64,000 nucleotides of DNA, taken from contig NZ_CP075583.1 in the NCBI RefSeq assembly GCF_023509035.1, positions 5,084,001 to 5,148,000 on the forward strand. The letters run 5' to 3'. How positions within the stretch are numbered: the stretch's first letter is position 1; each line of letters begins with the position of its first letter. Below, piece after piece: positions 15,450 through 24,544 of this stretch. A program made the position numbers and the translations under genes. Under the pieces are notes generated by a model. The model was not told the DNA's origin and made no database searches. It saw nothing but the letters and a program-made list of their open reading frames with translations. The DNA comes from Janthinobacterium lividum (GTDB taxonomy: Bacteria; Pseudomonadota; Gammaproteobacteria; Burkholderiales; Burkholderiaceae_D).

Positions 15450-17152
15450 GGCTTGCTCTCCTCATACGTGGGTTCGGCAGGTTTGCGGCGGTCGACGACC
15501 CGGATCACGGGCGTGGAAAAATCGCCTTGCCGTATCAGGCCGCGGCCCTTGTCATTGGTGGTGATGGCGGCCGTGACGCGCCAGGCCTGCCCGCGCTTTT
15601 TGGGCACCAGGCTGTCGACGATGCCGGTGATATCCGTTTCGATGACATACTTGTCATGCTGGTGGGTGCCGGACAAGGCCCAGTGGCTGGTGCTGGTGAC
15701 CAGATAGCGGTCGCGGAACGACTTGTCACCGATGCGCGCACTCACGCTGGCGGGATACATGTAGATATCAGCCTGAAAACTGTAGTCTTCGTCCGCATGC
15801 GCGCGGTCCAGCACCATGTTGGCCCGCTTGTCGCTGGCCACCCGCCGCGCCGGTATCTTGTAGGCAGCTGTCACGGTGAGGTCGGGCCTGGCAACCGCGC
15901 CATCGGCCGCATCGTCGCTGAGCAGGGCGGCGAACAGGCTTTTCTGGTTGGCGCCGAACACAAAGCCCGCTTGCTGGTGCCGGTCGATCAAGGCCTGGAT
16001 ATCCTTCTTGCGGGCAAACTCGCCGCCATAGCGTGGCTGGAAGCCATAGCCCTGCCGGATCGTGTCGAAGTACAGGTCCGCCTGGCCCATGTTGGCCGTG
16101 TAGTCGCCCGAATCGCTGCGCTGGTCATCGCCGCTGCCGGTGTTCCAGCCGATCGGCCGGCGCAGGCTGGCGTCCTGCTCGCTGCGCATGTAGCTGGTGC
16201 GCCCGCTGCCGCGTATGCCGGCATCGCCATGCTCGTCCAGCCACTTCTCGAAACTGTAATCGAGAAAATTATGGAAGGCATAAAACAGCGGATCAAGGCC
16301 GGCCGTGACGTTGTCGCCCATATTGCCGCCCATGTAGGTGGCGTGCATATGATTGTGAATCTTCGTCTCCAGGTTGCCGCCGCCCAGGCTGCCGTATTCA
16401 TCGCCGCCGAAATCGGCCCAATCCATGTAGTAGATCTGATAGGCCAGCAAGTTGGGCGAAGCCGTGGCCAGCGAACTGTCGAGCCCCTCCCTCTTGCGCG
16501 TGGCGTCATACAGCGGTGAATCGACGTCCTCGAACGCTTTCGGATAGCGCACGCCAGAAGGCTTGCGGGTGAAATTCCAGTACGGCAGCGCGACGTTGCG
16601 CGTGCTGGGGCCCCGTTCACCGTTCGGGTCGGCTGCCTGCAAGGCTTGCTCATAAAAGTACAGCTGCGCCCGGTGCCATTGCAGGAAGGTGTTTTTCTGG
16701 TGTTCGCACTCGCCCGGGAATTCCTCGTGGGCGTTGTCCTCGGTCGCCACCTTGTCAATAAAATAGGCAACGTCACAGCTGTTGCGCGTCGGATCGCCCA
16801 GTAACTGCTTCAGCCTGTCGCCAGGCAAGGCCGCCTGGCGGTCATTGAAGACGTCGACGGAGGTGCAGTTATGCACCCACGCTTGCCACAGGAAGCCGCG
16901 CCGGTCGTATACGTTTTCCTGGCTCTTGCGTTTCATCTCGCTCACCGCATGCTTGAAGGCATCAAGCTCGGCCGGGGTCAGCTCATCGATATTCTTGCGG
17001 TAGCGCACGACGCGTGCGCCCTGCTCCGCCTGGGCCAGCGGCTCGGGGGCGCAGCGTGCGACAGCCAGGTCGCCCGTGCCGGCGCCAGCATGGCCACCGG
17101 CGAGCGCGAAGCCGGCCAGCAAGGAAAAGGTCAAGGTTTTCATGCGTAACAT
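15446..17152 (-). CDS. Secreted tyrosinase (binuclear copper oxidase)
   Basis: A 568-aa tyrosinase-family enzyme that would oxidise phenols to quinones with a type-3 dicopper centre. Copper-A candidates are H94 (WVHNC), H151 (EHQKN) and H160 (FLQWHRAQLYFYE); copper-B candidates are H266/H270 (KIHNHMH) and H294 (DPLFYAFHNFLDY). A signal peptide ends near residue 23 (LLAGFALAGGHAGA), so it is probably exported. The ATG at 17152 has GGAG 9 bases upstream; the upstream extension is arginine-rich and unlikely to be coding. The C-terminal third (about 430-560) is a beta-rich extension. It follows the multicopper oxidase gene. Confidence 0.9.
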   Translation of the reverse strand: MLRMKTLTFSLLAGFALAGGHAGAGTGDLAVARCAPEPLAQAEQGARVVRYRKNIDELTPAELDAFKHAVSEMKRKSQENVYDRRGFLWQAWVHNCTSVDVFNDRQAALPGDRLKQLLGDPTRNSCDVAYFIDKVATEDNAHEEFPGECEHQKNTFLQWHRAQLYFYEQALQAADPNGERGPSTRNVALPYWNFTRKPSGVRYPKAFEDVDSPLYDATRKREGLDSSLATASPNLLAYQIYYMDWADFGGDEYGSLGGGNLETKIHNHMHATYMGGNMGDNVTAGLDPLFYAFHNFLDYSFEKWLDEHGDAGIRGSGRTSYMRSEQDASLRRPIGWNTGSGDDQRSDSGDYTANMGQADLYFDTIRQGYGFQPRYGGEFARKKDIQALIDRHQQAGFVFGANQKSLFAALLSDDAADGAVARPDLTVTAAYKIPARRVASDKRANMVLDRAHADEDYSFQADIYMYPASVSARIGDKSFRDRYLVTSTSHWALSGTHQHDKYVIETDITGIVDSLVPKKRGQAWRVTAAITTNDKGRGLIRQGDFSTPVIRVVDRRKPAEPTYEESKP

Positions 17153-17219
17153 GGGCAGTTGCTCCAGAGGCAGGTTGGGAGAGGCGGCAGCGCGGCAGGC
17201 GCGCTGCCGCCAGGAACGG

Positions 17220-19265
17220 TCAGTGTCCGTGTCCGCCCGCGTCGCCGCCACCCTTGCCATCCGGCAGTACCACCTTGACGTTCTGCATCATGCCCTGGTC
17301 TTCATGTTCGAGGATGTGGCAATGCAGCACGTATTCGCCGATGTAGCGCTGATAACGCGTGGCAATCTCGATCTTGTGGTTCTCCATCACCAGCAAGGTG
17401 TCTTTCCACGTGCCGATCAGATCCTTGTACTGCGCATCGACCGTGCCGCCGTCGGTGCGGGTGATGCCGATGATCTGGAAGGGGTTGACGTGGATATGGA
17501 AGGGATGGTTGCCATTCTTCGACGCAAGCTCCCAAATCTGCTCGGTGCCCAGCACCAGCGTGTGGTCCACGCGGTGCGGATCATAGACATACTTCATCTC
17601 GGGGGTCGGTGAGTCTTCCGGCTTGCCTTCCACCATGAAACGGGTCTTGTCGTCCACCTTGGCAATGTTGAAGGTCGCGTACTCTTTCGTCTTGCCGCGC
17701 ATCGCGTCCTTTGCCGCCTCGCTGAAGCTGGCATGCGGGACGAACTTGCCGAGCTTGAGACCATTCTCCAGGTCGCCAAGGATGGTGCTCTTGACGCTAT
17801 CGGGCAACTGGGCGCCGGGCAGGCTCTTGACGGCATTGCGCAGCTCGGCCAGCAGGAAATCGCGCGGCGACTCGCCCGCCCTGGCGCGGGCCGATGCCTT
17901 GGCATTGGTCTTGGCGGCGATCACGCCGATCAGGCGCGTGTTGTTGACATCATGCATTGTCGTCATGTTGTTGACGTTGGTTTCCGCATACACGCAATAG
18001 GCGCCGGCTTTCGGCAGCGAAAACAGGATATCGCTGCGGTAGCCCGGTTGCAGGTAATTGAGCGTCTTGGGGATGATCCTGTCGTGCGTCAAGCCGTCGC
18101 TGGCCACCTCGAACTGCGTGACGTCCTCGCCATCGCACAACTCCATCACGTCCTTGTCCTGGTTGGCCACGCTGAGCGCCTTGAACAGTTTTTGCGGATC
18201 ATTCGCGCGGCGGATGCGCAGCACCACGGTTGCCTGGAAACCCGTGTCGATCATGCGCCAGCGGTACAGGCGCTGCGTCTTCATCTCCAGCACAGGCTGC
18301 ACCTTGCCGTTGACCGAGGTATAGCGGCCCGACTTCAGCCAGGCATTCGGATCGTCGACCTGGGCGAAATCCTCGAGCACGCCTACCCCGTCCGTGGCGC
18401 ACGGCTTCGTCGGTGTCAGGCTGTTGCTGGGGCAGTCATAGGGAATTTGCTGCAGCAGCATCACTTCGCCGGCGCTGCCGCTGCCATCGTCGGGCTGGAA
18501 GTGTTTCAGCACGACGTCGAGGTCGCCATTCGCCGTGGCCGTCGGATAACGGTCGCCTTCGACTACCAGCGCCCCGGCCATGCCGCTGGCGACCTGCATC
18601 GCCGTCGCGCCATGCTGGTGCGGGTGATACCAGAACGTGCCAGCCGGATGGTCAATGGGAATATTGTATTCATACTCGAAATCTACATCCGGCTTGATCG
18701 ATATCAGCACGTTGTCGCTATTGCCCGAAGGCGAGACCCATAAGCCATGCGAATGCAGATTGGTGTCGTTGAAGCAGCCGCGCGGGCGTGCCGCATTGAT
18801 ATCTTTTGTAGCGCACTGCTCGGCCGGCAGCGCCGGCAACTGGTTGTACAGTTTGAAGCGCACGGTCTGCCCCGGCGCCATCACCACGGTGGGTGCCATG
18901 AAGGTGGCTGCATTCTCGTCGCGCCCATCGAGCGCCAGGCCGTTCGTCTGCTGGTAGGAACGCAGGCGCACCTTGTCATGCTTGGCCGTGGTCGGGTTAT
19001 AGATGGTGCCGTTGGCATAGCGGATGTACAGGTCGTACGACTTTTCGTACTCGTCGCGCTTGCTCGCCGCGCGGTTCGCGGGCCTGGCGCGCGCCTTCAG
19101 TTTCGGCGGCTCCTGCAGCAGGCGCAGCTCGAGTTTGGGCACGGACTTCAGGTTCAGGTCGAGATTCAGATTGACCGTGGTGTCCGCGGCGAAGGCGGCG
19201 CCGCAGGCAAACGGCATGGCGGCCAGGCACAGCGACACATAGCTGCGGGGAAGGCGATTGGACAT
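17220..19265 (-). CDS. Secreted multicopper oxidase (laccase-like)
   Basis: A 681-aa multicopper oxidase with all four copper-binding motifs: HSHGLW (from H171), WYHPHQHG (H214-H218), HPFHIH, and the C-terminal HCHILEHEDQGMM; Met after the last motif suggests a conventional type-1 site. A signal peptide covers residues 1-27 (LCLAAMPFACGAAFA). The ATG at 19265 has a strong GAGGAG ribosome binding site. An inserted region of about 120 residues (near 450-560) lies before the last cupredoxin domain. It would oxidise phenols or metals and reduce O2 to water. It is the first gene of the five-gene oxidase operon. Confidence 0.92.
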   Translation of the reverse strand: MSNRLPRSYVSLCLAAMPFACGAAFAADTTVNLNLDLNLKSVPKLELRLLQEPPKLKARARPANRAASKRDEYEKSYDLYIRYANGTIYNPTTAKHDKVRLRSYQQTNGLALDGRDENAATFMAPTVVMAPGQTVRFKLYNQLPALPAEQCATKDINAARPRGCFNDTNLHSHGLWVSPSGNSDNVLISIKPDVDFEYEYNIPIDHPAGTFWYHPHQHGATAMQVASGMAGALVVEGDRYPTATANGDLDVVLKHFQPDDGSGSAGEVMLLQQIPYDCPSNSLTPTKPCATDGVGVLEDFAQVDDPNAWLKSGRYTSVNGKVQPVLEMKTQRLYRWRMIDTGFQATVVLRIRRANDPQKLFKALSVANQDKDVMELCDGEDVTQFEVASDGLTHDRIIPKTLNYLQPGYRSDILFSLPKAGAYCVYAETNVNNMTTMHDVNNTRLIGVIAAKTNAKASARARAGESPRDFLLAELRNAVKSLPGAQLPDSVKSTILGDLENGLKLGKFVPHASFSEAAKDAMRGKTKEYATFNIAKVDDKTRFMVEGKPEDSPTPEMKYVYDPHRVDHTLVLGTEQIWELASKNGNHPFHIHVNPFQIIGITRTDGGTVDAQYKDLIGTWKDTLLVMENHKIEIATRYQRYIGEYVLHCHILEHEDQGMMQNVKVVLPDGKGGGDAGGHGH

Positions 19266-19594
19266 GACAACTCCTCGATTGGACTCGGCAATGGAAGCAT
19301 GGCTGGGCATGCGTATTTTTTTAATTAGTAACATTGCCATTATCCATAATGACAAAGAGTCAATACTCACACTAAGTCACTTGTTGTATTTATTGCTGAG
19401 AAAGACGGGGGTAGGAATGGGGGGACTGATGTGGGCTGATGCGATGGGAGCGCTTGCCGCTAGTGCCTGAGATGAGGGGACGGCGTTGGCGCGCTGCGCG
19501 GCCAACGTGCCGCGCGGAGCGCGGTGGTTGGGCGATTCGGAGAGGGCTGGGCCGGCACGGCCCAGCCCTTCGAATCCCACCGTTCCGTCCAGAC
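19266..19594. other. Intergenic region upstream of the oxidase operon
   Basis: About 330 bp without a gene. The first 120 bp are AT-rich and should hold the promoter of the leftward oxidase operon. Further right lie a perfect 10-bp inverted repeat at 19544-19568 (GGGCTGGGCC arms) and, directly after it, a 15-base match to the 3' end of tRNA-Ser (19569-19583) in the opposite orientation to the real tRNA gene. Confidence 0.5.
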
Positions 19595-19626
19595 AAAAAA
19601 AAGCCTCCCGCAGGGGAGGCTTTTTT
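19595..19626. terminator. Bidirectional intrinsic terminator after tRNA-Ser
   Basis: A GC-rich hairpin (GCCTCCC paired with GGGAGGC) is flanked by an A-run on the left and a T-run on the right, so it can stop transcription in both directions. It lies just 3' of the leftward tRNA-Ser gene. Confidence 0.85.
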
Positions 19627-19635
19627 ATTTGATTC

Positions 19636-19728
19636 TGGCGGAGACGGTGGGATTCGAACCCACGATACAGGTATAAGCCGTATGCATCCTTAGCAGGGAT
19701 GTGCCTTCGGCCACTCGGCCACGTCTCC
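19636..19728 (-). tRNA. tRNA-Ser(GCT)
   Basis: A 93-nt class II tRNA on the minus strand beginning GGAGACGTGGCCGAGTGG, with anticodon GCT in the loop CTGCTAA, a long variable arm, the T-loop GGTTCGAATCCC and an encoded CCA end. It decodes AGC/AGU serine codons. A bidirectional terminator follows it. Confidence 0.97.
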
Positions 19729-19838
19729 TAGCTGATTACTCAACTATGTCTCTGTAGCTAACTGCGCTGCAGCGACGAACGTCATAATATCGACTGCCCC
19801 CCCTTTGGTCAAGGGCGTGGGGCAATATTTTTGGATAT

Positions 19839-21086
19839 TTAAGCTTTTTCCAGCTCGAACGCTTTATGCAGCGCGCGCACGGCCAGTTCCATGTACTTTT
19901 CATCGATCAGCACGGAGATCTTGATCTCGGAAGTGGAGATCATCATGATGTTGATGCCCTCTTCCGACAGGGTACGGAACATTTGCGATGCCACACCAAC
20001 ATGGCTGCGCATGCCCACGCCGACGACGGACAGTTTCGACACCTTGGCGTCGCCCGTGATGCTGGCCGCGCCCAGCGCTTCGCGGTTCGCTTCCAGCACG
20101 GCCAGCGCGCGCGTATATTCGCCGCGCGAGACGGTGAAGGTGAAGTCCGTTTTACCGTCTACCGACTGATTCTGTATGATCATGTCGACTTCGATATTCG
20201 CGTCCGCCACTGGTCCCAGGATGTGGTACGCCACGCCTGGGCGGTCGGGCACGCCGAGCACGGTGATTTTGGCTTCATCGCGGTTGAAGGCGATGCCGGA
20301 GATGACTGCTTGTTCCATGTTTGTATCTTCCTCAAACGAAATCAGGGTGCCTGAATTGGCTTCTATTTCCAGCGGCAACATCGGGTCGGTCAGCGACGAC
20401 AGCACGCGCGTGGGCACGCGGTAGTTGCCGGCAAATTCCACCGAACGCGTTTGCAGCACTTTGGAGCCCAGCGAAGCCAGTTCCAGCATTTCTTCAAAGG
20501 TAATGGTCTTCAGGCGGCGCGCCTCGGAGACCACGCGCGGGTCGGTCGTGTAGACGCCGTCGACGTCGGTGAAGATCAGGCATTCGGCCGCCTTCATGGC
20601 GGCGGCAATCGCCACTGCCGACGTGTCCGAACCGCCGCGGCCCAGAGTCGCGATGTTGTCGTGTTCGTCGACGCCCTGGAAACCGGTAATGATGACAATC
20701 TTGCCCGCATCGAGGTCACGTTTGACTTTTTCGTCATCGATCGACTGGATGCGTGCCTTGGTAAAGGCGGAATCGGTCTTGATCGCGACTTGCCAGCCAG
20801 CATAGGATACGGCTTGTTTGCCGATCGCCAGCAGTGCCATCGACAATAGGCCGACGGACACTTGTTCGCCTGTCGAGGCGATCATGTCAAGTTCACGGGG
20901 ATCGGGTTGATCCATGATTTCCTTGGCCAGTCCAATCAGGCGGTTGGTTTCGCCCGACATGGCGGATGGCACCACCACGATTTGATGCCCAGCGTCGTGC
21001 CACTTGGCAACGCGCTTGGCGACATTCTTGATACGGTCAGTCGAGCCCATCGACGTACCGCCATATTTGTGGACGATTAAAGCCAT
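19839..21086 (-). CDS. lysC: Aspartate kinase
   Basis: Aspartokinase phosphorylates aspartate, the first step to lysine, threonine, methionine and diaminopimelate. The 415-aa protein begins ALIVHKYGGTSMGSTDRIKN, the kinase signature, and contains GFQGVDEHDNIATLGRGGSDTSAVA. The C-terminal third holds two ACT domains (from about 265), the region of feedback inhibition, ending with EEGINIMMISTSEIKISVLI. The ATG at 21086 gives the usual family start. It is a monofunctional enzyme of the length expected for betaproteobacteria. Confidence 0.97.
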   Translation of the reverse strand: MALIVHKYGGTSMGSTDRIKNVAKRVAKWHDAGHQIVVVPSAMSGETNRLIGLAKEIMDQPDPRELDMIASTGEQVSVGLLSMALLAIGKQAVSYAGWQVAIKTDSAFTKARIQSIDDEKVKRDLDAGKIVIITGFQGVDEHDNIATLGRGGSDTSAVAIAAAMKAAECLIFTDVDGVYTTDPRVVSEARRLKTITFEEMLELASLGSKVLQTRSVEFAGNYRVPTRVLSSLTDPMLPLEIEANSGTLISFEEDTNMEQAVISGIAFNRDEAKITVLGVPDRPGVAYHILGPVADANIEVDMIIQNQSVDGKTDFTFTVSRGEYTRALAVLEANREALGAASITGDAKVSKLSVVGVGMRSHVGVASQMFRTLSEEGINIMMISTSEIKISVLIDEKYMELAVRALHKAFELEKA

Positions 21087-21282
21087 AAGAGTGAAGTTTC
21101 CGCTCAAGAAGAATAAAAAAGGAGGGCTTTACTCTACATGCCGCAATGCAAAATAACAAGCTAAAAAGCGCATTAGCTCATACCGATTGCGCATATGGAA
21201 ATAACCAATCCATGCAGTCGGGAGCGCATGGGCAGCCACTTGGCGGCCACCCCGGGAATGGCCGTAGCGGCCGCCCTTACGC

Positions 21283-22701
21283 TCAGCAGGAGACCCAGCG
21301 CAAGGCGACGCGGGGACGATCCAGCAGACTCAGGCAGTGGCAATCGAGACCAATCCCCGCCGCGAACAGCAATTGTTGCGCCGCACAGACAAGGGGCAGG
21401 CGTTCGCGTTCCCAGGCGGGCACGTCAAACGCCTGATAATGGTATTTCAAGCTCTTCGTGGGACGGTTCAAGGCCAGTTTCAGGCGCTCGCCGCCCTGGC
21501 GGAAGTCAATGGTCAAGGTCTGTGCCTGCAACCAGGCAATATCGATGCCCTGGCCGCCCTCTTCCACCGCGTCGAAATGCAGCACGCCGCCATACGCGGG
21601 AAACGCCAGGCTCGCTTCGCCCTGCCAGGTAAATTGCTGGCTGGCTTTTTCCAGCCCGGGGATATTCGCGTCGCTCTTGTCGCGCATGCCGGCCAGGTCA
21701 TTCAGCTTCGGCGTCAGGTACAGCCGGTCGCGGTGGCGCCGCACGTGGCATTCGGGATGCGTGACCAGCAGTTGCGCATCGGGCCGCGCCTCTAAAAGTT
21801 GCGCCAGCATTTCCGCCAGCCATGCCGTCGATGGCATGCGCAAGCCGCGCGTGCCAAACCAGTGGCGCAGCAGGTTGTAGCAGCGGTCCGCGCTCAGCTC
21901 GCGCAATTTCGCCAGCTCGATGCAATCGCCGTCCAGACAGTTTGCCAGATCCTGCGTCGCCAGTTCCGTCAGCAGGCGCTGCGCCGACTGGGCATGCTGG
22001 GCACTGCGGGCGAAACGTTCCTGGAAACCGGGAAAGGCCTGCGCCAGCACGGGCATCACCTGGTGCCGCAAGGCATTGCGGGCGAAACGGGGATCATCGT
22101 TCGATTCATCGTGGATGTGCGCAATCGCATGTTGCGCCACATACGCTTCGAGCTGCCTGCGCGACACGGGCAGCAGCGGGCGCGCCATCACCAGGTCCGG
22201 ATTGCCCAGCAGCTCGGGGGCGCTGTTGGCGCCATCCATGCCGGACAGGCCCGCCGTGCCGGAGCCGCGCAGCAATTGCAGCAGCACCGTTTCAGCCTGG
22301 TCATCCTGGTGGTGGGCCGTGAGCAGCAGACGCACGCCGTGCGTGGCGCACAACTCGCCCAGGGCCGCGTAACGGCGCTTCCGGCCCGCCTCTTCCGTGC
22401 CCGTCTTCGCATTCTTTTCCAAGGTGACCTTGCGTGCCTCGAAGGCGATGCCCATGCCGGCACACAACTGCTCGCAGTGCGCCAGCCAGGCGTCCGCATT
22501 CGGGCTCAGGCCGTGGTGCACGTGTAAGGCGTAAAGAAACACTCCCTGCTCTTGCGCCCAGGCATGCGCCAGGTGCAGCAGGGCCGAGGAATCGAGGCCG
22601 CCGCTCAGGGCGATGCCTATCGTCTCGCCGGCTTGCGGTCCGCAGGTTTCCAGTGCGCGGGCGAAGATGTCGGGCACGGTGGCGGTTTGTTGCTTTTTCA
22701 T
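21283..22701 (-). CDS. tilS: tRNA(Ile)-lysidine synthase
   Basis: TilS converts the wobble cytidine of tRNA-Ile(CAU) to lysidine using lysine and ATP, so AUA is read as isoleucine. The 472-aa protein has the PP-loop ATP motif IALSGGLDSSALLHLAHAW near residue 30 (SGGxDS) and TAHHQDDQAETVLLQLLRG. The C-terminal TilS domain ends with FRQGGERLKLALNRPTKSLKY. The ATG at 22701 (MKKQQ) is preferred; upstream codons are not conserved. It sits between accA and lysC, an arrangement common in Burkholderiales. Confidence 0.95.
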   Translation of the reverse strand: MKKQQTATVPDIFARALETCGPQAGETIGIALSGGLDSSALLHLAHAWAQEQGVFLYALHVHHGLSPNADAWLAHCEQLCAGMGIAFEARKVTLEKNAKTGTEEAGRKRRYAALGELCATHGVRLLLTAHHQDDQAETVLLQLLRGSGTAGLSGMDGANSAPELLGNPDLVMARPLLPVSRRQLEAYVAQHAIAHIHDESNDDPRFARNALRHQVMPVLAQAFPGFQERFARSAQHAQSAQRLLTELATQDLANCLDGDCIELAKLRELSADRCYNLLRHWFGTRGLRMPSTAWLAEMLAQLLEARPDAQLLVTHPECHVRRHRDRLYLTPKLNDLAGMRDKSDANIPGLEKASQQFTWQGEASLAFPAYGGVLHFDAVEEGGQGIDIAWLQAQTLTIDFRQGGERLKLALNRPTKSLKYHYQAFDVPAWERERLPLVCAAQQLLFAAGIGLDCHCLSLLDRPRVALRWVSC

Positions 22702-22801
22702 ATGACTCCTGGAATGCAAAGAGGGACAGGTGGCCAAACGTATGGATCCGTTTAGCTGCCTGTCCCTGGTGTTCTTGCTGCCGGTCTGCGCCGGCGATCG
22801 C

Positions 22802-23776
22802 TTACTCGCTCGGGGTGGTTTCCTTGAACTTGCCGTAGCTCAGCAGTTTTTCATGGCGCGCGGCCAGCAGGTCCTTGGTTTTCATGCCGTGGAACTGGCG
22901 CAGGGTGTCGGCCAGTGCGCGCTTGAGCAAGGTCGCCATCTGTTTCGGATCGCGGTGGGCGCCGCCCAGCGGTTCGTTGATGATCTTGTCGATCAGGCCC
23001 ATGGCTTTCAGGCGGTGGGCAGTCAAACCCAGCGCTTCGGCCGCGTCGGAGGCGCGCTCGGCGCTCTTCCACAGAATCGAGGCGCAGCCTTCCGGCGAAA
23101 TCACGGCATAGGTCGAGTATTGCAGCATCAGCACGGCATCGCCCACGGCAATGGCCAGCGCGCCGCCGGAACCGCCTTCACCGATGATGGTGGCGATCAG
23201 CGGCACTTTCAGTTCAGCCATCACGTACAGGTTATGGCCGATGGCTTCCGACTGGCCGCGCTCTTCCGCGTCGATACCGGGGAAGGCGCCTGGCGTGTCG
23301 ACGAAGGTGAAGATGGGCAAGTTGAACTTTTCAGCCACTTTCATCAGGCGCATGGCCTTGCGGTAGCCTTCCGGTTTCGGCATACCGAAATTGCGCATGG
23401 CGCGCTCTTTCGTGTCGCGGCCCTTTTGATGGCCGATGACCATGCACGGCTGGCCGTTGAAGCGGGCCAGGCCGCCGACGACGGACAGATCGTCCGCGTA
23501 GCTGCGGTCGCCATGCAATTCGTGGAAATCGGTAAAGATTTCATTCACGTAATCCATGGTGTAGGGGCGCTGCGGGTGGCGCGCGATCTGCGCCACTTGC
23601 CAAGGCGTCAGCTTGGCGTAGATATCTTTGGTCAGCTGCTGGCTCTTCTTGGCCAGGCGGTCGATCTCTTCCGAGATGTCGACGGCCGAATCGTCTTGCA
23701 CGAAGCGCAACTCTTCGATCTTGGAATCGAGTTCCGCGATCGGCTGTTCAAAATTGAGGAAAGTCGTTTTAGTCAT
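22802..23776 (-). CDS. accA: Acetyl-CoA carboxylase carboxyltransferase subunit alpha
   Basis: AccA forms, with AccD, the carboxyltransferase that makes malonyl-CoA for fatty acid synthesis. The 324-aa protein starts [22 protein letters not shown] and includes [36 protein letters not shown] and [15 protein letters not shown], all conserved around the CoA site. The ATG at 23776 gives the normal family length. It lies between the DNA glycosylase gene and tilS, all leftward. Confidence 0.97.
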   Translation of the reverse strand: MTKTTFLNFEQPIAELDSKIEELRFVQDDSAVDISEEIDRLAKKSQQLTKDIYAKLTPWQVAQIARHPQRPYTMDYVNEIFTDFHELHGDRSYADDLSVVGGLARFNGQPCMVIGHQKGRDTKERAMRNFGMPKPEGYRKAMRLMKVAEKFNLPIFTFVDTPGAFPGIDAEERGQSEAIGHNLYVMAELKVPLIATIIGEGGSGGALAIAVGDAVLMLQYSTYAVISPEGCASILWKSAERASDAAEALGLTAHRLKAMGLIDKIINEPLGGAHRDPKQMATLLKRALADTLRQFHGMKTKDLLAARHEKLLSYGKFKETTPSE

Positions 23777-23830
23777 TGTACCTCCAGGTTTTACCGGCCA
23801 CGGCGCCAGGGCGCGCGGCGTCATCTATGT

Positions 23831-24544
23831 TTATTTTACCGTACCGGCTGCTGCGCCGGGGGCTGCATCGGGTGCGGCAGGGGCGGCTGCAGGGTCGAGA
23901 CTGCGCCACAGATACCACGTCGCCACGGTGCGCCACGGTTCCCAATTGGCGGAAACCTCGCGCGCATCGCTGCGGGAAACTGGCTCGCCGGAGAAATAAT
24001 TGACGCTGATGCCCTGGATCAAACCGGGGTCGTCGAGCGGCAAGACATTCGGCCGGAGCAGATTAAATATCAAAAACATCTCGGCTGTCCAGCGGCCGAT
24101 GCCGCGGATCTGCACCAGTTCGGCGATGACGGCTTCGTCATCCATCTGGTCCCACTGGCTCGCGTGCACGCGCTTGGCCTTGAAATGGTCAGCCAGGTCG
24201 AGGATGTATTCGGTCTTGCGTTTGGACAAGCCGCAGGCAGACAGTTGCTCGGCGCCTGCCTTCAATACTTGCGAAGGCGTGCATTTCGGGCAAGCCAGCA
24301 GCAGCTTTTTCCAAGCAGCATCCGCCGCCTTGGGTGTGATCTGCTGCCCCACCAGCGAACGGGCCAGGGTAGTAAACGGGTCGCTATGGCCGACCAGGTG
24401 CAGGTCGCCAAATTGCGGGATGAGCTTTTTCATGATGCGGTCGCGCTTCATCAGCTCGATCTTCGCCTCTTCCCAGTAATGCGGCACCTGGATCACCTGC
24501 GCCACCACCGGGGCTTCCCCGTTTTCCCTGGACGTTGGCATCAT
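23831..24544 (-). CDS. DNA-3-methyladenine glycosylase, HhH-GPD (AlkA-like)
   Basis: A 237-aa base-excision repair enzyme of the HhH-GPD superfamily that would remove alkylated purines. It shows [22 protein letters not shown], the helix-hairpin-helix [18 protein letters not shown], and LPLDDPGL with the likely catalytic aspartate. The C-terminal tail after WRSLDP is a low-complexity Ala/Pro stretch. The gene starts with ATGATG overlapping the cysS stop by 4 bp, so it is probably translated by coupling with cysS. No Ada-type domain is attached. Confidence 0.9.
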   Translation of the reverse strand: MMPTSRENGEAPVVAQVIQVPHYWEEAKIELMKRDRIMKKLIPQFGDLHLVGHSDPFTTLARSLVGQQITPKAADAAWKKLLLACPKCTPSQVLKAGAEQLSACGLSKRKTEYILDLADHFKAKRVHASQWDQMDDEAVIAELVQIRGIGRWTAEMFLIFNLLRPNVLPLDDPGLIQGISVNYFSGEPVSRSDAREVSANWEPWRTVATWYLWRSLDPAAAPAAPDAAPGAAAGTVK

